In this document: piece after piece, positions 1-5,956 of the stretch
Layout: each line of letters begins with the position of its first letter
Numbering within the stretch: position 1 is the stretch's first letter
Assembly (NCBI GenBank): GCA_030604325.1
Contig: JAUVWC010000077.1
Span: forward strand, 1 to 6,633
Direction: 5' to 3'
Origin: Candidatus Zixiibacteriota bacterium
GTDB lineage: Bacteria > Blakebacterota > Blakebacteria > Blakebacterales > Blakebacteraceae
Length of the DNA: 6,633 nt
Notes under the pieces: model-generated
The model's database searches: none
Told to the model about the DNA's origin: nothing
Seen by the model: the letters and a program-made list of their open reading frames with translations, nothing else
Made by a program: the position numbers and the translations under genes

Positions 1-35
1 CACGTGCTCAGGGCGTACATCATCACCTTCTTCAA
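1..35 (-). CDS. Partial N-terminus of a probable glutaredoxin-like protein (runs off the window)
   Basis: Reading the minus strand from a TTG at 35-33, the visible codons give (M)KKVMMYALST, and the next codon starts TG (Cys or Trp). A short basic start, a beta strand and then LST-C is the usual opening of small glutaredoxin/thioredoxin-fold proteins whose CxxC motif follows at once. The TTG has a good ribosome binding site, AAGGAG at 49-44, with an 8-base spacer. An in-frame GTG further upstream (near 84) would instead give an N-terminus reading VRIVVIDGLG, but it has no visible Shine-Dalgarno. The gene lies 122 bases downstream of the flavodiiron gene on the same strand, so it could be its redox partner or recycler. 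Only about eleven codons are seen, so the family call is tentative. Confidence 0.4.
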   Translation of the reverse strand, partial: MKKVMMYALST

Positions 36-43
36 TGTTACAG

Positions 44-49
44 CTCCTT
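44..49 (-). promoter_or_regulatory. Ribosome binding site deciding the TTG start at 35
   Basis: AAGGAG on the minus strand lies 8 bases before the TTG. It favours this start over the in-frame upstream GTG, which has no purine-rich site in front of it. Confidence 0.5.
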
Positions 50-157
50 CCCGTCCCAGACCGTCAATAACAACAATGCGCACGGCATATCTGAGCAAAG
101 CTATTAAATGAGACCAGCAAAAGGGACCGGCATCGCAGACATCTCTCGACTACTATC

Positions 158-1360
158 TCAATCCTGTGCTTTTACGATTTCCGCGAAGCTGGCACCGAAT
201 TTCTCCCCTCTCCGGAGATCGTCTTCGGTGGGCTTTCCCGTGAACTCACAGGCGTCAACCAGCTCCCACTTCATGGGCTCGATGATTTTCCGGAGGTTCC
301 TCAGCGCCCCCCCGCTCCACCCGTAGCTACCGAACATACCGACCTTTTTATTCAGTACGCGTTTGACAGCAGCCATCTCCAACACCTGAGACACCGGTGG
401 GAAGAGGGCGCCCTCGTACGTGGGGGTCCCGACCATAACCCCCCTCTTCGTCCATAGCGAGGGGAGGATATAGCTGACATGGGTCCTCGCGGCGTCGAAC
501 ACCTCAAGAGGTACCCCCACCCGGGAAATGCCCTGGGCGACAGCATTCATCATCGTCTCTGTATTGCCGTACATCGAGCCATAGACGATGGTTATACCCA
601 CTTCGGTTGCACCCGTAGCATATTCGGCCCATCTCTTATAGAGGTCCACGATGAGCTGGGAATGCTCTCGCCATATGAGCCCGTGGGAGGGGGCTATGAT
701 CTCCACCGGTACCTCGGCCAGCTTCTCGATAGCCTTTAATACCGGTTTGCTGAACTTCGCCACGATGTTGACGAAGTAGCGAAGTGATTCTTTCTGGTAG
801 AAATCCAGATCGGCGCACTCATCGTCGAAGATCGCCCCGCGCAGGGCCCCGTAACCGCCGAAGGCGTCACACGAGAAGAGGATGTGATCCGATGTCTCAT
901 AGGTCATCATCGTCTCCGGCCAGTGCACGAGGGGTGTGGAGAGGAACTGGAGCGTTCTGCGGCCCAGAGATAGCGTCTCTCCATCCTCGACGGCTTTGAC
1001 GTTATCAGTTATCCCGTAGAAAGACTCCAGCATCTCCGATGTCTTGGGAGAACCGAGGATCGTCGCCTGGGGAGCTATCTGCCTGAGTGTATTCAACACG
1101 CCGGTGTGATCCGGCTCCATGTGGTTGATGATCACATAGTCAATTTCCGAGACAGCTGCAATCTCGGCTATCTGGTCGAAGAACTCGTCCGTCTTCAGTG
1201 CCTTAGCCAGGTCGACGATGGCCTTCTTCTCATCATTTATTAGGTAGGCGTTGTAAGTGACCCCCTCCTCGGCGATGGGCCACAAACCCTCAAACAGATC
1301 GGTCGTCCTATCGTTTACACCTATCCAATAGATATCGGGTTTAATCTCAACTGCTGGCAT
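158..1360 (-). CDS. fprA: Class A flavodiiron protein (O2 and/or NO reductase)
   Basis: A cytoplasmic 400-residue protein of the usual length for a two-domain flavodiiron protein, with no fused rubredoxin. Residues 1-250 form the metallo-beta-lactamase-like diiron domain. Every ligand is present at canonical spacing: H80-x-E82-x-D84-H85, H146, D165 and H226. Residues 254-400 form the flavodoxin domain, with the FMN phosphate loop GSMYGNTE (261-268), GTPTYEG (311-317) and GSYGWSGG (344-351). The family reduces O2 to water or NO to N2O using electrons from rubredoxin or F420H2. It protects anaerobes from oxygen and nitrosative stress; which substrate is used here cannot be read from sequence. 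The ATG is 10 bases after the TGA of a bacterioferritin remnant, with only a weak purine-rich stretch before it, so translation may once have been coupled to that gene. Downstream is a probable glutaredoxin-like gene. Confidence 0.95.
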   Translation of the reverse strand: MPAVEIKPDIYWIGVNDRTTDLFEGLWPIAEEGVTYNAYLINDEKKAIVDLAKALKTDEFFDQIAEIAAVSEIDYVIINHMEPDHTGVLNTLRQIAPQATILGSPKTSEMLESFYGITDNVKAVEDGETLSLGRRTLQFLSTPLVHWPETMMTYETSDHILFSCDAFGGYGALRGAIFDDECADLDFYQKESLRYFVNIVAKFSKPVLKAIEKLAEVPVEIIAPSHGLIWREHSQLIVDLYKRWAEYATGATEVGITIVYGSMYGNTETMMNAVAQGISRVGVPLEVFDAARTHVSYILPSLWTKRGVMVGTPTYEGALFPPVSQVLEMAAVKRVLNKKVGMFGSYGWSGGALRNLRKIIEPMKWELVDACEFTGKPTEDDLRRGEKFGASFAEIVKAQD

Positions 1361-1370
1361 ACATCAGATC

Positions 1371-1610
1371 TCACTCATCCACCTGGGTCGCCAGGAAGAT
1401 CTCCAATCCCATCTGCTCGATTTAGCCTCCCCAGGTCTCCAGTTGGTCGACATGCTCATCCTCATCCAGGAGTATCTCCTCGAGTAAATCCTTGGTGGCG
1501 TTGTCGGCCGCCTCAACACAGATGGCGATACCTTCGTTGTAGCTTTTTGCGGCGCCCAGCTCTGCCTCCAGATAGTTCCGGATCTATGCCGGCACATCTT
1601 CGCGGTTAAT
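1371..1610 (-). pseudogene. bfr: C-terminal half of bacterioferritin, broken by two in-frame stops
   Basis: Read on the minus strand from 1610, one frame gives REDVPA-stop-IRNYLEAELGAAK, then SYNEGIAIC, LLEEILLDEDEHVDQLET, WGG-stop-IEQMG and LATQVDE before TGA (1373-1371). From memory this lines up without gaps with the second half of E. coli bacterioferritin ([46 protein letters not shown]). The C-terminal ferroxidase ligands (E94, E127 and H130 equivalents) are retained. The stops are TAG at 1586-1584 and TAA at 1424-1422; the TAA sits where a Leu is usual, so one TTA-to-TAA change would explain it. The N-terminal half, with E18, E51, the haem Met52 and H54, is absent; nothing like it is found up to 1844. 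No frameshift has accumulated over about 75 codons, so decay looks recent, unless these are sequencing errors. It is the last feature before fprA. Confidence 0.8.
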
Positions 1611-1627
1611 ATGATGAATATTGGAGG

Positions 1628-1658
1628 ATAATAAACTGAATTCCCGCACCCCTCTCAA
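1628..1658 (-). promoter_or_regulatory. Possible sigma-70-type promoter for the bfr remnant/fprA
   Basis: On the minus strand TTGAGA (1658-1653) is followed after 19 bases by TATTAT (1633-1628). The hexamers match the consensus well but the spacer is long. It sits just upstream of the bacterioferritin remnant. It would give fprA a leader of about 260 bases that contains the dead gene. No independent support. Confidence 0.25.
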
Positions 1659-1699
1659 GGGACACCTGTCGACATTGGAAGAACCTCCCCAGTTGAAGC

Positions 1700-1721
1700 G
1701 TAGGACTGGCATGACTCCTAC
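1700..1721. repeat. Dyad GTAGGA-N10-TCCTAC in the divergent intergenic region
   Basis: Perfect 6-bp arms (1700-1705 and 1716-1721) around a 10-base centre. It lies between the minus-strand fprA unit and the plus-strand phosphatase gene, a place where an operator could serve either promoter. It may equally be chance. The whole 1611-1844 stretch holds no convincing gene. Confidence 0.25.
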
Positions 1722-1791
1722 AGGAAGCCTAAATTGTGCCCGCAATCGAGTCTTAACTACTCATTTCCATATGGGAAGCGGGCGCGTTTAC

Positions 1792-1808
1792 GTCCGGAGC
1801 TTCCGGAC
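1792..1808. repeat. Perfect dyad GTCCGGA-GCT-TCCGGAC upstream of the phosphatase gene
   Basis: Two 7-bp arms with a 3-base centre, ending 25 bases before the Shine-Dalgarno of the GAF-SpoIIE gene. As DNA it is a compact symmetric site suited to a dimeric repressor. As RNA the 3-base loop would form a tight GC-rich stem in the leader. No T-run follows, so it is not an ordinary terminator. Confidence 0.4.
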
Positions 1809-1833
1809 AGTTGCTGATGGGGACGTTCACTAT

Positions 1834-1839
1834 GGGAGG
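1834..1839 (+). promoter_or_regulatory. Ribosome binding site fixing a TTG start at 1845
   Basis: GGGAGG stands 5 bases before the TTG at 1845. The frame has a TGA at 1815-1817 and no ATG or GTG between it and this TTG. Starting at the next in-frame Met would remove the membrane helix. The TTG start is therefore well supported. Confidence 0.75.
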
Positions 1840-1844
1840 CCCAA

Positions 1845-3155
1845 TTGGGTACAGGTTTAGAAGTAATCCTTTTCCTTATTGCGTTGGCGGCAGTCGCCGT
1901 AGCTGCGCGCCTCTACGCCGTCAGACGACGTGAATCACGGGAAAAGGATCTCCTCTTCGATGTCGGTATGCGGATCTCCGCCACGCTCGAACAGGACGAA
2001 GTGCTGAATCTTATCCTCGATGGCCTGCAGGAGGTGGTGGGCTATGATGCGGCGGCGATATTCCTGGTGGACAGTGAATCGGGGGAGATCGATTACCACA
2101 TTGTTCGCGGATACGAAGAGAAGTATCTGAACAAGGTTAAACTCAAGGTGGGTGAGGGCCTTGTCGGTGTGGCGGCCGAGAGTGAAGAGCCGGTCATTGC
2201 CAATGATGTGCGCATGGATCCAAGGTACGTGAACGCCAGGCCGGCCACCCGGAGCGAAATAACCATACCCCTGTCGGTCGCCGGGGAAGTGATAGCCGTT
2301 CTCAACCTGGAATCGGACAGGGTACGTGCTTACCGCAGCCGGGATCTAAAGCTCCTTCAGACCTTTGGATCTCAGGCCGCTGTGGCCATCGAGAACGCCA
2401 GCTGCTATTACGACACCAAGGAAAGACGCGTCCTCGAAGAGGAGCTGGAGATAGCCGGTGAAATCCAGCACGCCCTTCTTCCCCACTCGCCTCCCGAAGT
2501 CCCGGGCCTCGACATTGCTGCCCAGATACAACCCAGTCATAGCGTGGGAGGTGATCTGTACGACCTGGTGCCGCTGGGTGAAGGACGCCTCGGGGTAGCC
2601 ATTGGCGATATATCAGGCAAGGGAGCACCGGCGGCCATACTGATGGCCAGCCTCTACGCCTCCTTCCGTTCTCTGACCCGCAGGGCGCTGACCCTGCCCG
2701 ACATAATGGTCCAGCTGAACAATTTGATCTGCGAGAACTTCCGGATAGAGCGTTTTGCGACGTTTTTTTACGGGATCATCAACATGAACGAAATGGAGAT
2801 GACCTATTCCAATGCCGGGCACTTCGCCCCGCTTCTGATCAGGCCGGGAGAAAAACCAGAACAATTGAGTAATGGGGGGATCGTCCTGGGATATATGCCC
2901 GATTCGGAATACGGTGAACGGACGGTGAAACTGCAGCCGGATGATCTGCTGGTTCTCTATACTGATGGTATCATTGAGACCGAGGATCCCAGCGGGGAGA
3001 TGTTCGGCGAGGAGCGGCTGGTGGACATCGCCGCGACTCTAATCGGACAGTCAGCCTCGGACGTGCTGGAGGGGCTATGGGATGCGGTGAGGAACCACTG
3101 TGTGAATTGCGCTCAGGCTGACGACATTACACTGGTGGTGATACGGATTCTCTGA
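1845..3155 (+). CDS. Membrane-anchored GAF domain / SpoIIE (PP2C-type) serine phosphatase, RsbU-like
   Basis: 436 residues. Residues 5-25 form one hydrophobic helix followed by the basic stretch RRRESREK, giving a short N-terminal anchor with the rest in the cytoplasm. Residues about 36-186 are a GAF sensor domain (ISATLEQDEVLNLIL near the start, GEGLVGVAA, DPRYVN, IPL, then the terminal helix FGSQAAVAIENA). A linker helix with EIQHALLP (206-213) leads to the SpoIIE/PP2C phosphatase domain to the end. That domain shows VGGDLYD (234-240), GDISGKG (254-260), SNAGH (322-326), LYTDGIIE (371-378) and ADDITLV (425-431). The acidic residues of the Mn/Mg centre are D237, D255, D374 and D426/D427. Proteins of this design dephosphorylate anti-sigma-factor antagonists (STAS proteins) in partner switching. 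The GAF ligand is unknown. No STAS protein or anti-sigma kinase is adjacent, so it is an orphan here. Its 3' end overlaps arsC by 29 bp tail to tail. Confidence 0.92.
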   Translation: MGTGLEVILFLIALAAVAVAARLYAVRRRESREKDLLFDVGMRISATLEQDEVLNLILDGLQEVVGYDAAAIFLVDSESGEIDYHIVRGYEEKYLNKVKLKVGEGLVGVAAESEEPVIANDVRMDPRYVNARPATRSEITIPLSVAGEVIAVLNLESDRVRAYRSRDLKLLQTFGSQAAVAIENASCYYDTKERRVLEEELEIAGEIQHALLPHSPPEVPGLDIAAQIQPSHSVGGDLYDLVPLGEGRLGVAIGDISGKGAPAAILMASLYASFRSLTRRALTLPDIMVQLNNLICENFRIERFATFFYGIINMNEMEMTYSNAGHFAPLLIRPGEKPEQLSNGGIVLGYMPDSEYGERTVKLQPDDLLVLYTDGIIETEDPSGEMFGEERLVDIAATLIGQSASDVLEGLWDAVRNHCVNCAQADDITLVVIRIL

Positions 3156-3561
3156 GCAGCTTACCCACCAGCATGCGGATTTCATCCCGTACGGCACGAT
3201 ATATGGCAGTGATCTCCTCATCAGTGCCGGTGGTCTTCCCGGGATCGGCCAGCGGCCAGTGGATCTTGCGTGTTCGGGGCGGAAGCACGGGGCAGTGCTC
3301 ATCGGCGTGACTACATAGCGTGACAACTATATCCGCCCATTCCAACATATCGTTAGTGAGACGGGTCGACTCCTGCTCCAAGATGTCAACTCCAACCTCT
3401 GCCATCACCGTTATCGCCCGCGGGTCCAGCCCGTGAGCCTCGATCCCCGCCGACTTCACTTCCACGCGGCCGGCTCCCATCTGCCGCAGAAAACCCTCGG
3501 CCATCTGGGAGCGGCAGGAATTGCCGCTGCAGAGAAAGAGGACCCGGAAAGGACCGTTCAC
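3127..3561 (-). CDS. arsC: Thioredoxin-coupled arsenate reductase (low-molecular-weight phosphatase fold)
   Basis: A cytoplasmic protein of 144 residues that reduces As(V) to As(III). The N-terminal P-loop is C11-SGNSC-R17-S18, with C83 and C90 in TLCSHADEHC. This C11/C83/C90 triad matches the Cys10/Cys82/Cys89 relay of the S. aureus pI258 enzyme, which is recycled by thioredoxin. The catalytic Asp is D106 in WPLADP. These cysteines argue for arsenate reductase rather than a protein tyrosine phosphatase of the same fold. The start is a GTG overlapping the TGA of a six-codon ATG reading frame (GTGA), with AAGGGA 8 bases upstream as a moderate ribosome binding site. It is 102 bases downstream of the metal ATPase gene on the same strand, with two hairpins between. 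No arsR, acr3 or arsB is in the window, so the exporter of the arsenite must be elsewhere. The stop lies inside the convergent phosphatase gene. Confidence 0.93.
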   Translation of the reverse strand: MNGPFRVLFLCSGNSCRSQMAEGFLRQMGAGRVEVKSAGIEAHGLDPRAITVMAEVGVDILEQESTRLTNDMLEWADIVVTLCSHADEHCPVLPPRTRKIHWPLADPGKTTGTDEEITAIYRAVRDEIRMLVGKLLRESVSPPV

Positions 3562-3592
3562 CCCTCGAATCCCTTCATTGCCTGGTCAACCC

Positions 3593-3624
3593 GAGCTGAC
3601 TACAAGGCCCGATGCAGTCAGCTC
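3593..3624 (-). repeat. Hairpin with a 9-bp perfect stem in the cadA/zntA-arsC spacer
   Basis: Arms GAGCTGACT (3593-3601) and AGTCAGCTC (3616-3624) flank a 14-base loop. It lies 32 bases before the arsC start. No U-run follows in either direction. An RNA processing or stability element, or an operator for arsC, are possible roles; none is shown. Confidence 0.5.
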
Positions 3625-3633
3625 TGGTGTCCG

Positions 3634-3649
3634 GCCGGTTGATACCGGC
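3634..3649 (-). repeat. Short hairpin GCCGGT-TGAT-ACCGGC after the metal ATPase stop codon
   Basis: Perfect 6-bp GC-rich stem with a 4-base loop, 14 bases past the TAG of the ATPase gene. There is no T-tract on the minus strand after it, so it is at best a weak or factor-assisted terminator. It stands next to a second, longer hairpin at 3593-3624. Confidence 0.35.
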
Positions 3650-3663
3650 GGTTTGATATCAGT

Positions 3664-5856
3664 CTAGCCCTCGCCCCCGTTTAGAAGCCTCAAGCTGTTG
3701 AATATCACTAGCAGCGAGGCTCCCATATCGGCGGCGATGGCCATCCACAGCGAGGCTGCTCCGAGAAAAGCGAGCAGAATGAAGGTTAGTTTCAGGCCGA
3801 GGGCGAAGGCGATGTTCTGATTGATTACCCGCAGGGTCCGGCGCGAGTGACGGATCAGCCAGGGCAGTCTCGACAGATCATCGGACATGAGGGCAATATC
3901 CGCCGCCTCGATGGCCGCATCGCTTCCCGCCACGGCCATGGCCACCCCGACCGTAGCTACCGCCAGCGCCGGGGCATCGTTGACACCATCCCCGACCATG
4001 GCCACATTGCCCAGTTCTTTAACCAGCGACTCCACCGCTTTCACCTTATCCTCCGGCAGGAGCTCGGCCTGGTATTCGTCCACACCGGCCTCCCTGGCAA
4101 CCGCCCTGGCCGTACCCTCGTTATCACCGGTGAGCATCACCAGCTTCCTGACACCGAGCTCACTCAGCTGGTTCAATACATCCCGGGCCCCACTGCGCAG
4201 TGAATCGGCAATGCTGATCAAGCCGCAAACATGCTCCTGGTTGCCGACCGCAACTACCGAACGGCCGGAAGCCTCCAGCTCCTCGGCCATATAGTGCACC
4301 GGACCGGTCTCCACACCCTTCTCCTCCATCAACCGGTGACTGCCGATCCAGAATATCCGCCCCCCAATCTTCCCCTCGGCCCCCTTGCCCCTCATCACGC
4401 GGAAGTCCTCGGCCGAGACAAGGTCTATCCCTTCTGAGGCGGCCCGGCGGCGGATAGCCCGGGCCAGAGGATGCTCGCTGTGGGCCTCGAGGGTACCGGC
4501 CAGCTCAAGAAGCTCCTTCTGATCATGCCCGCTTAAAGCGATGACCTCCTGGACCTCCGGACGGCCGACGGTCAAGGTGCCTGTCTTGTCCAGGGCGATA
4601 CACTGCAGGCGGCCGGCTGTCTCCAGATAAACGCCACCCTTGATCAGAATCCCGTTCCGTGCCGCTGTGGTAAGCCCCGCAACAATACTCACCGGGGTCG
4701 AAATCACCAGAGCGCAGGGGCAACCGATGACCAGGATGACCAAACCACGGTAGAGCCACGTCAGCCACGGCCCGGCAGAGAAGAGCGGGGGCAGGAGGGC
4801 TATCGCCAGGGCGAGGAGAATCATAGCCGGGGTGTAGTAACGGGCAAACCGCTCAACTCTCTGCTCGCTGGGGGCCCGTCGCGAGTGAGCCTCCTGGACG
4901 AGGCTGATTATTCTGGCCAGGGTCGTATGACTGGCTTCTCTGGTCACCCTCATCTCGAGGACGCCGTCTTCATTGATCGTCCCGGCGAACACCTCGTCGC
5001 CGGGCCCCTTGGGGACGGGAATCGACTCGCCGGTAATGGGCGCCTGATTGACCGTCGAGGAGCCCCCGGTCACCTCCCCATCGAGAGGGACCTTCTCCCC
5101 GGGGTGAACCACTAGTACAGCGCCGACGGGGATCTTTTCGGCCGGCATCTTCCTGGCACGGCCGGTTTCGGGATCGAGCAGGCGCGCCATAGACGGTGAG
5201 AGTTGAAGGAGGCTCTTTATCGACTTTCGCGCATGACCCACACTCCAGTGTTCGAGGAGAAGGGCCACGGCGAAAAGGAAGGTGACCATGGCCGCCTCCA
5301 GCCATTCACCGATAGTCACCGCTCCGATGACGGCCACCGTCATGAGTAGATTCATATCGGGTCTGAACCGCCGGGCGGACGCCAGTGCCCGGGGAGCGAC
5401 GAACCAGGCGCCGGTGATAATCGAGCCAAGATAGAAGATGATCGACACCAGGGGTAGAGTATGCCCGGCACTATGGCCGGCCACGAGGGCGTGCATGACG
5501 CTCCCGTGCAGAATGAGATGACTGGAGAAGCCTCCCAGTAGGAGCACCCCGCTGATACAGGCCATGCCCGGACGTCCATATCTCTGCCAGGCAGATGGAG
5601 TAGCCTCCTCCACCACGTGTTCCCAGGGAACGGCCTTCATACCTGTCGCGGCTATAGACTTCCTGAGAGCATCCGGACCGGTCCTGTCCGGATCGTAGTT
5701 CACGGTGAGCCGACGGTTGAGGAGATCGAAATCGAGGTCCAGGACACCGGCCACCTCCCCCACCTCGCGCTTGAGGATCTCCACCTCCTCAGCGCAGTCC
5801 ATCTCTTCTATCCGGAACCGCACCATGGCCGTCATGAGTCGATCACTGCTCCGCAT
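3664..5856 (-). CDS. zntA: P1B-type (P1B-2) Zn2+/Cd2+/Pb2+ exporting ATPase
   Basis: 730 residues, the usual length for a ZntA/CadA pump, which exports divalent soft metals from the cytoplasm using ATP. The N-terminal metal-binding domain (about 11-77) carries MDCAEE (19-24), an acidic variant of CxxC with one cysteine. Then come paired membrane helices (about 97-200), the actuator motif TGES (275-278), the membrane CPC motif (379-381), the phosphorylated DKTGT (D423), SEHPLA (460-465), TGDN (576-579) and GDGVNDAP (622-629). Near the end K689 in GLKLT and D710 in ADMGASL match the residues that mark the Zn/Cd/Pb subgroup and separate it from copper pumps. The first ATG (5856) has no Shine-Dalgarno. 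The second ATG, Met8 at 5835, has GGAG 13 bases ahead, and Met11 lies at 5826. Met8 is quite possible and would leave the upstream dyad untranscribed. Likely operon partners are the upstream metal-binding protein and downstream arsC. Confidence 0.95.
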   Translation of the reverse strand: MRSSDRLMTAMVRFRIEEMDCAEEVEILKREVGEVAGVLDLDFDLLNRRLTVNYDPDRTGPDALRKSIAATGMKAVPWEHVVEEATPSAWQRYGRPGMACISGVLLLGGFSSHLILHGSVMHALVAGHSAGHTLPLVSIIFYLGSIITGAWFVAPRALASARRFRPDMNLLMTVAVIGAVTIGEWLEAAMVTFLFAVALLLEHWSVGHARKSIKSLLQLSPSMARLLDPETGRARKMPAEKIPVGAVLVVHPGEKVPLDGEVTGGSSTVNQAPITGESIPVPKGPGDEVFAGTINEDGVLEMRVTREASHTTLARIISLVQEAHSRRAPSEQRVERFARYYTPAMILLALAIALLPPLFSAGPWLTWLYRGLVILVIGCPCALVISTPVSIVAGLTTAARNGILIKGGVYLETAGRLQCIALDKTGTLTVGRPEVQEVIALSGHDQKELLELAGTLEAHSEHPLARAIRRRAASEGIDLVSAEDFRVMRGKGAEGKIGGRIFWIGSHRLMEEKGVETGPVHYMAEELEASGRSVVAVGNQEHVCGLISIADSLRSGARDVLNQLSELGVRKLVMLTGDNEGTARAVAREAGVDEYQAELLPEDKVKAVESLVKELGNVAMVGDGVNDAPALAVATVGVAMAVAGSDAAIEAADIALMSDDLSRLPWLIRHSRRTLRVINQNIAFALGLKLTFILLAFLGAASLWMAIAADMGASLLVIFNSLRLLNGGEG

Positions 5857-5860
5857 TCAG

Positions 5861-5874
5861 GTGATAGAGATCAC
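5861..5874. promoter_or_regulatory. Dyad GTGA-N6-TCAC just upstream of the metal ATPase
   Basis: The symmetric site GTGATAGAGATCAC has the half-site form and 6-base spacing of CRP/FNR-family operators, though the outer T/A pair of a full consensus is missing. On the minus strand TTGACC (5886-5881) lies upstream, and CTGAAT (5860-5855) follows 20 bases later, so the dyad falls in an over-long promoter spacer. That layout recalls MerR-family metal regulators such as ZntR, but the dyad is about 3 bases off centre and the -10 match is poor. Either reading is tentative. Confidence 0.3.
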
Positions 5875-5882
5875 GGACATGG

Positions 5883-5939
5883 TCAACAACACCCGCGCCC
5901 GCACGACGGATGAGCGCCGGCGGGCGCGGGTGTTGTTGA
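5883..5939. repeat. Perfect 20-bp inverted repeat, possible terminator between two metal genes
   Basis: The right arm GCGGGCGCGGGTGTTGTTGA (5920-5939) is the exact reverse complement of the left arm (5883-5902), with a 17-base loop. It begins 17 bases past the stop of the exported metal-binding protein and ends 26 bases before the first ATPase ATG. As RNA it would be a very stable stem. On the minus strand the 3' arm ends GUGUUGUUGACC, which is U-rich but not a true U-tract. It could be a bidirectional terminator, a barrier protecting the upstream mRNA, or a dispersed genomic repeat. Confidence 0.6.
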
Positions 5940-5956
5940 GTCAGAACAGACGTAGT

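Noticed and set aside
36..157. Terminator between fprA and the edge gene
   Set aside because: I found only weak partial pairing and no T-tract, so no terminator is called.
1422..1586. Reassigned stop codons or selenocysteine/pyrrolysine readthrough in the bacterioferritin remnant
   Set aside because: The stops are TAG and TAA, while intact genes here end in TAG, TAA and TGA at natural C-termini. Two different stops plus a missing N-terminal half fit a pseudogene better.
1364..1597. Open 77-codon minus-strand frame over the bacterioferritin remnant
   Set aside because: Its translation is rich in Arg, Trp and Ser and resembles nothing. The neighbouring frame gives clear bacterioferritin sequence, so this is a shadow.
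1621..1860. Open 79-codon plus-strand frame in the divergent intergenic region
   Set aside because: No recognisable domain. It overlaps the start and ribosome binding site of the phosphatase gene in another frame, and begins at a TTG without a proper ribosome binding site.
3558..3578. Six-codon ATG frame (MKGFEG) whose TGA overlaps the arsC GTG
   Set aside because: A coupling mini-cistron is imaginable, but it has no clear ribosome binding site and is too short to separate from chance.
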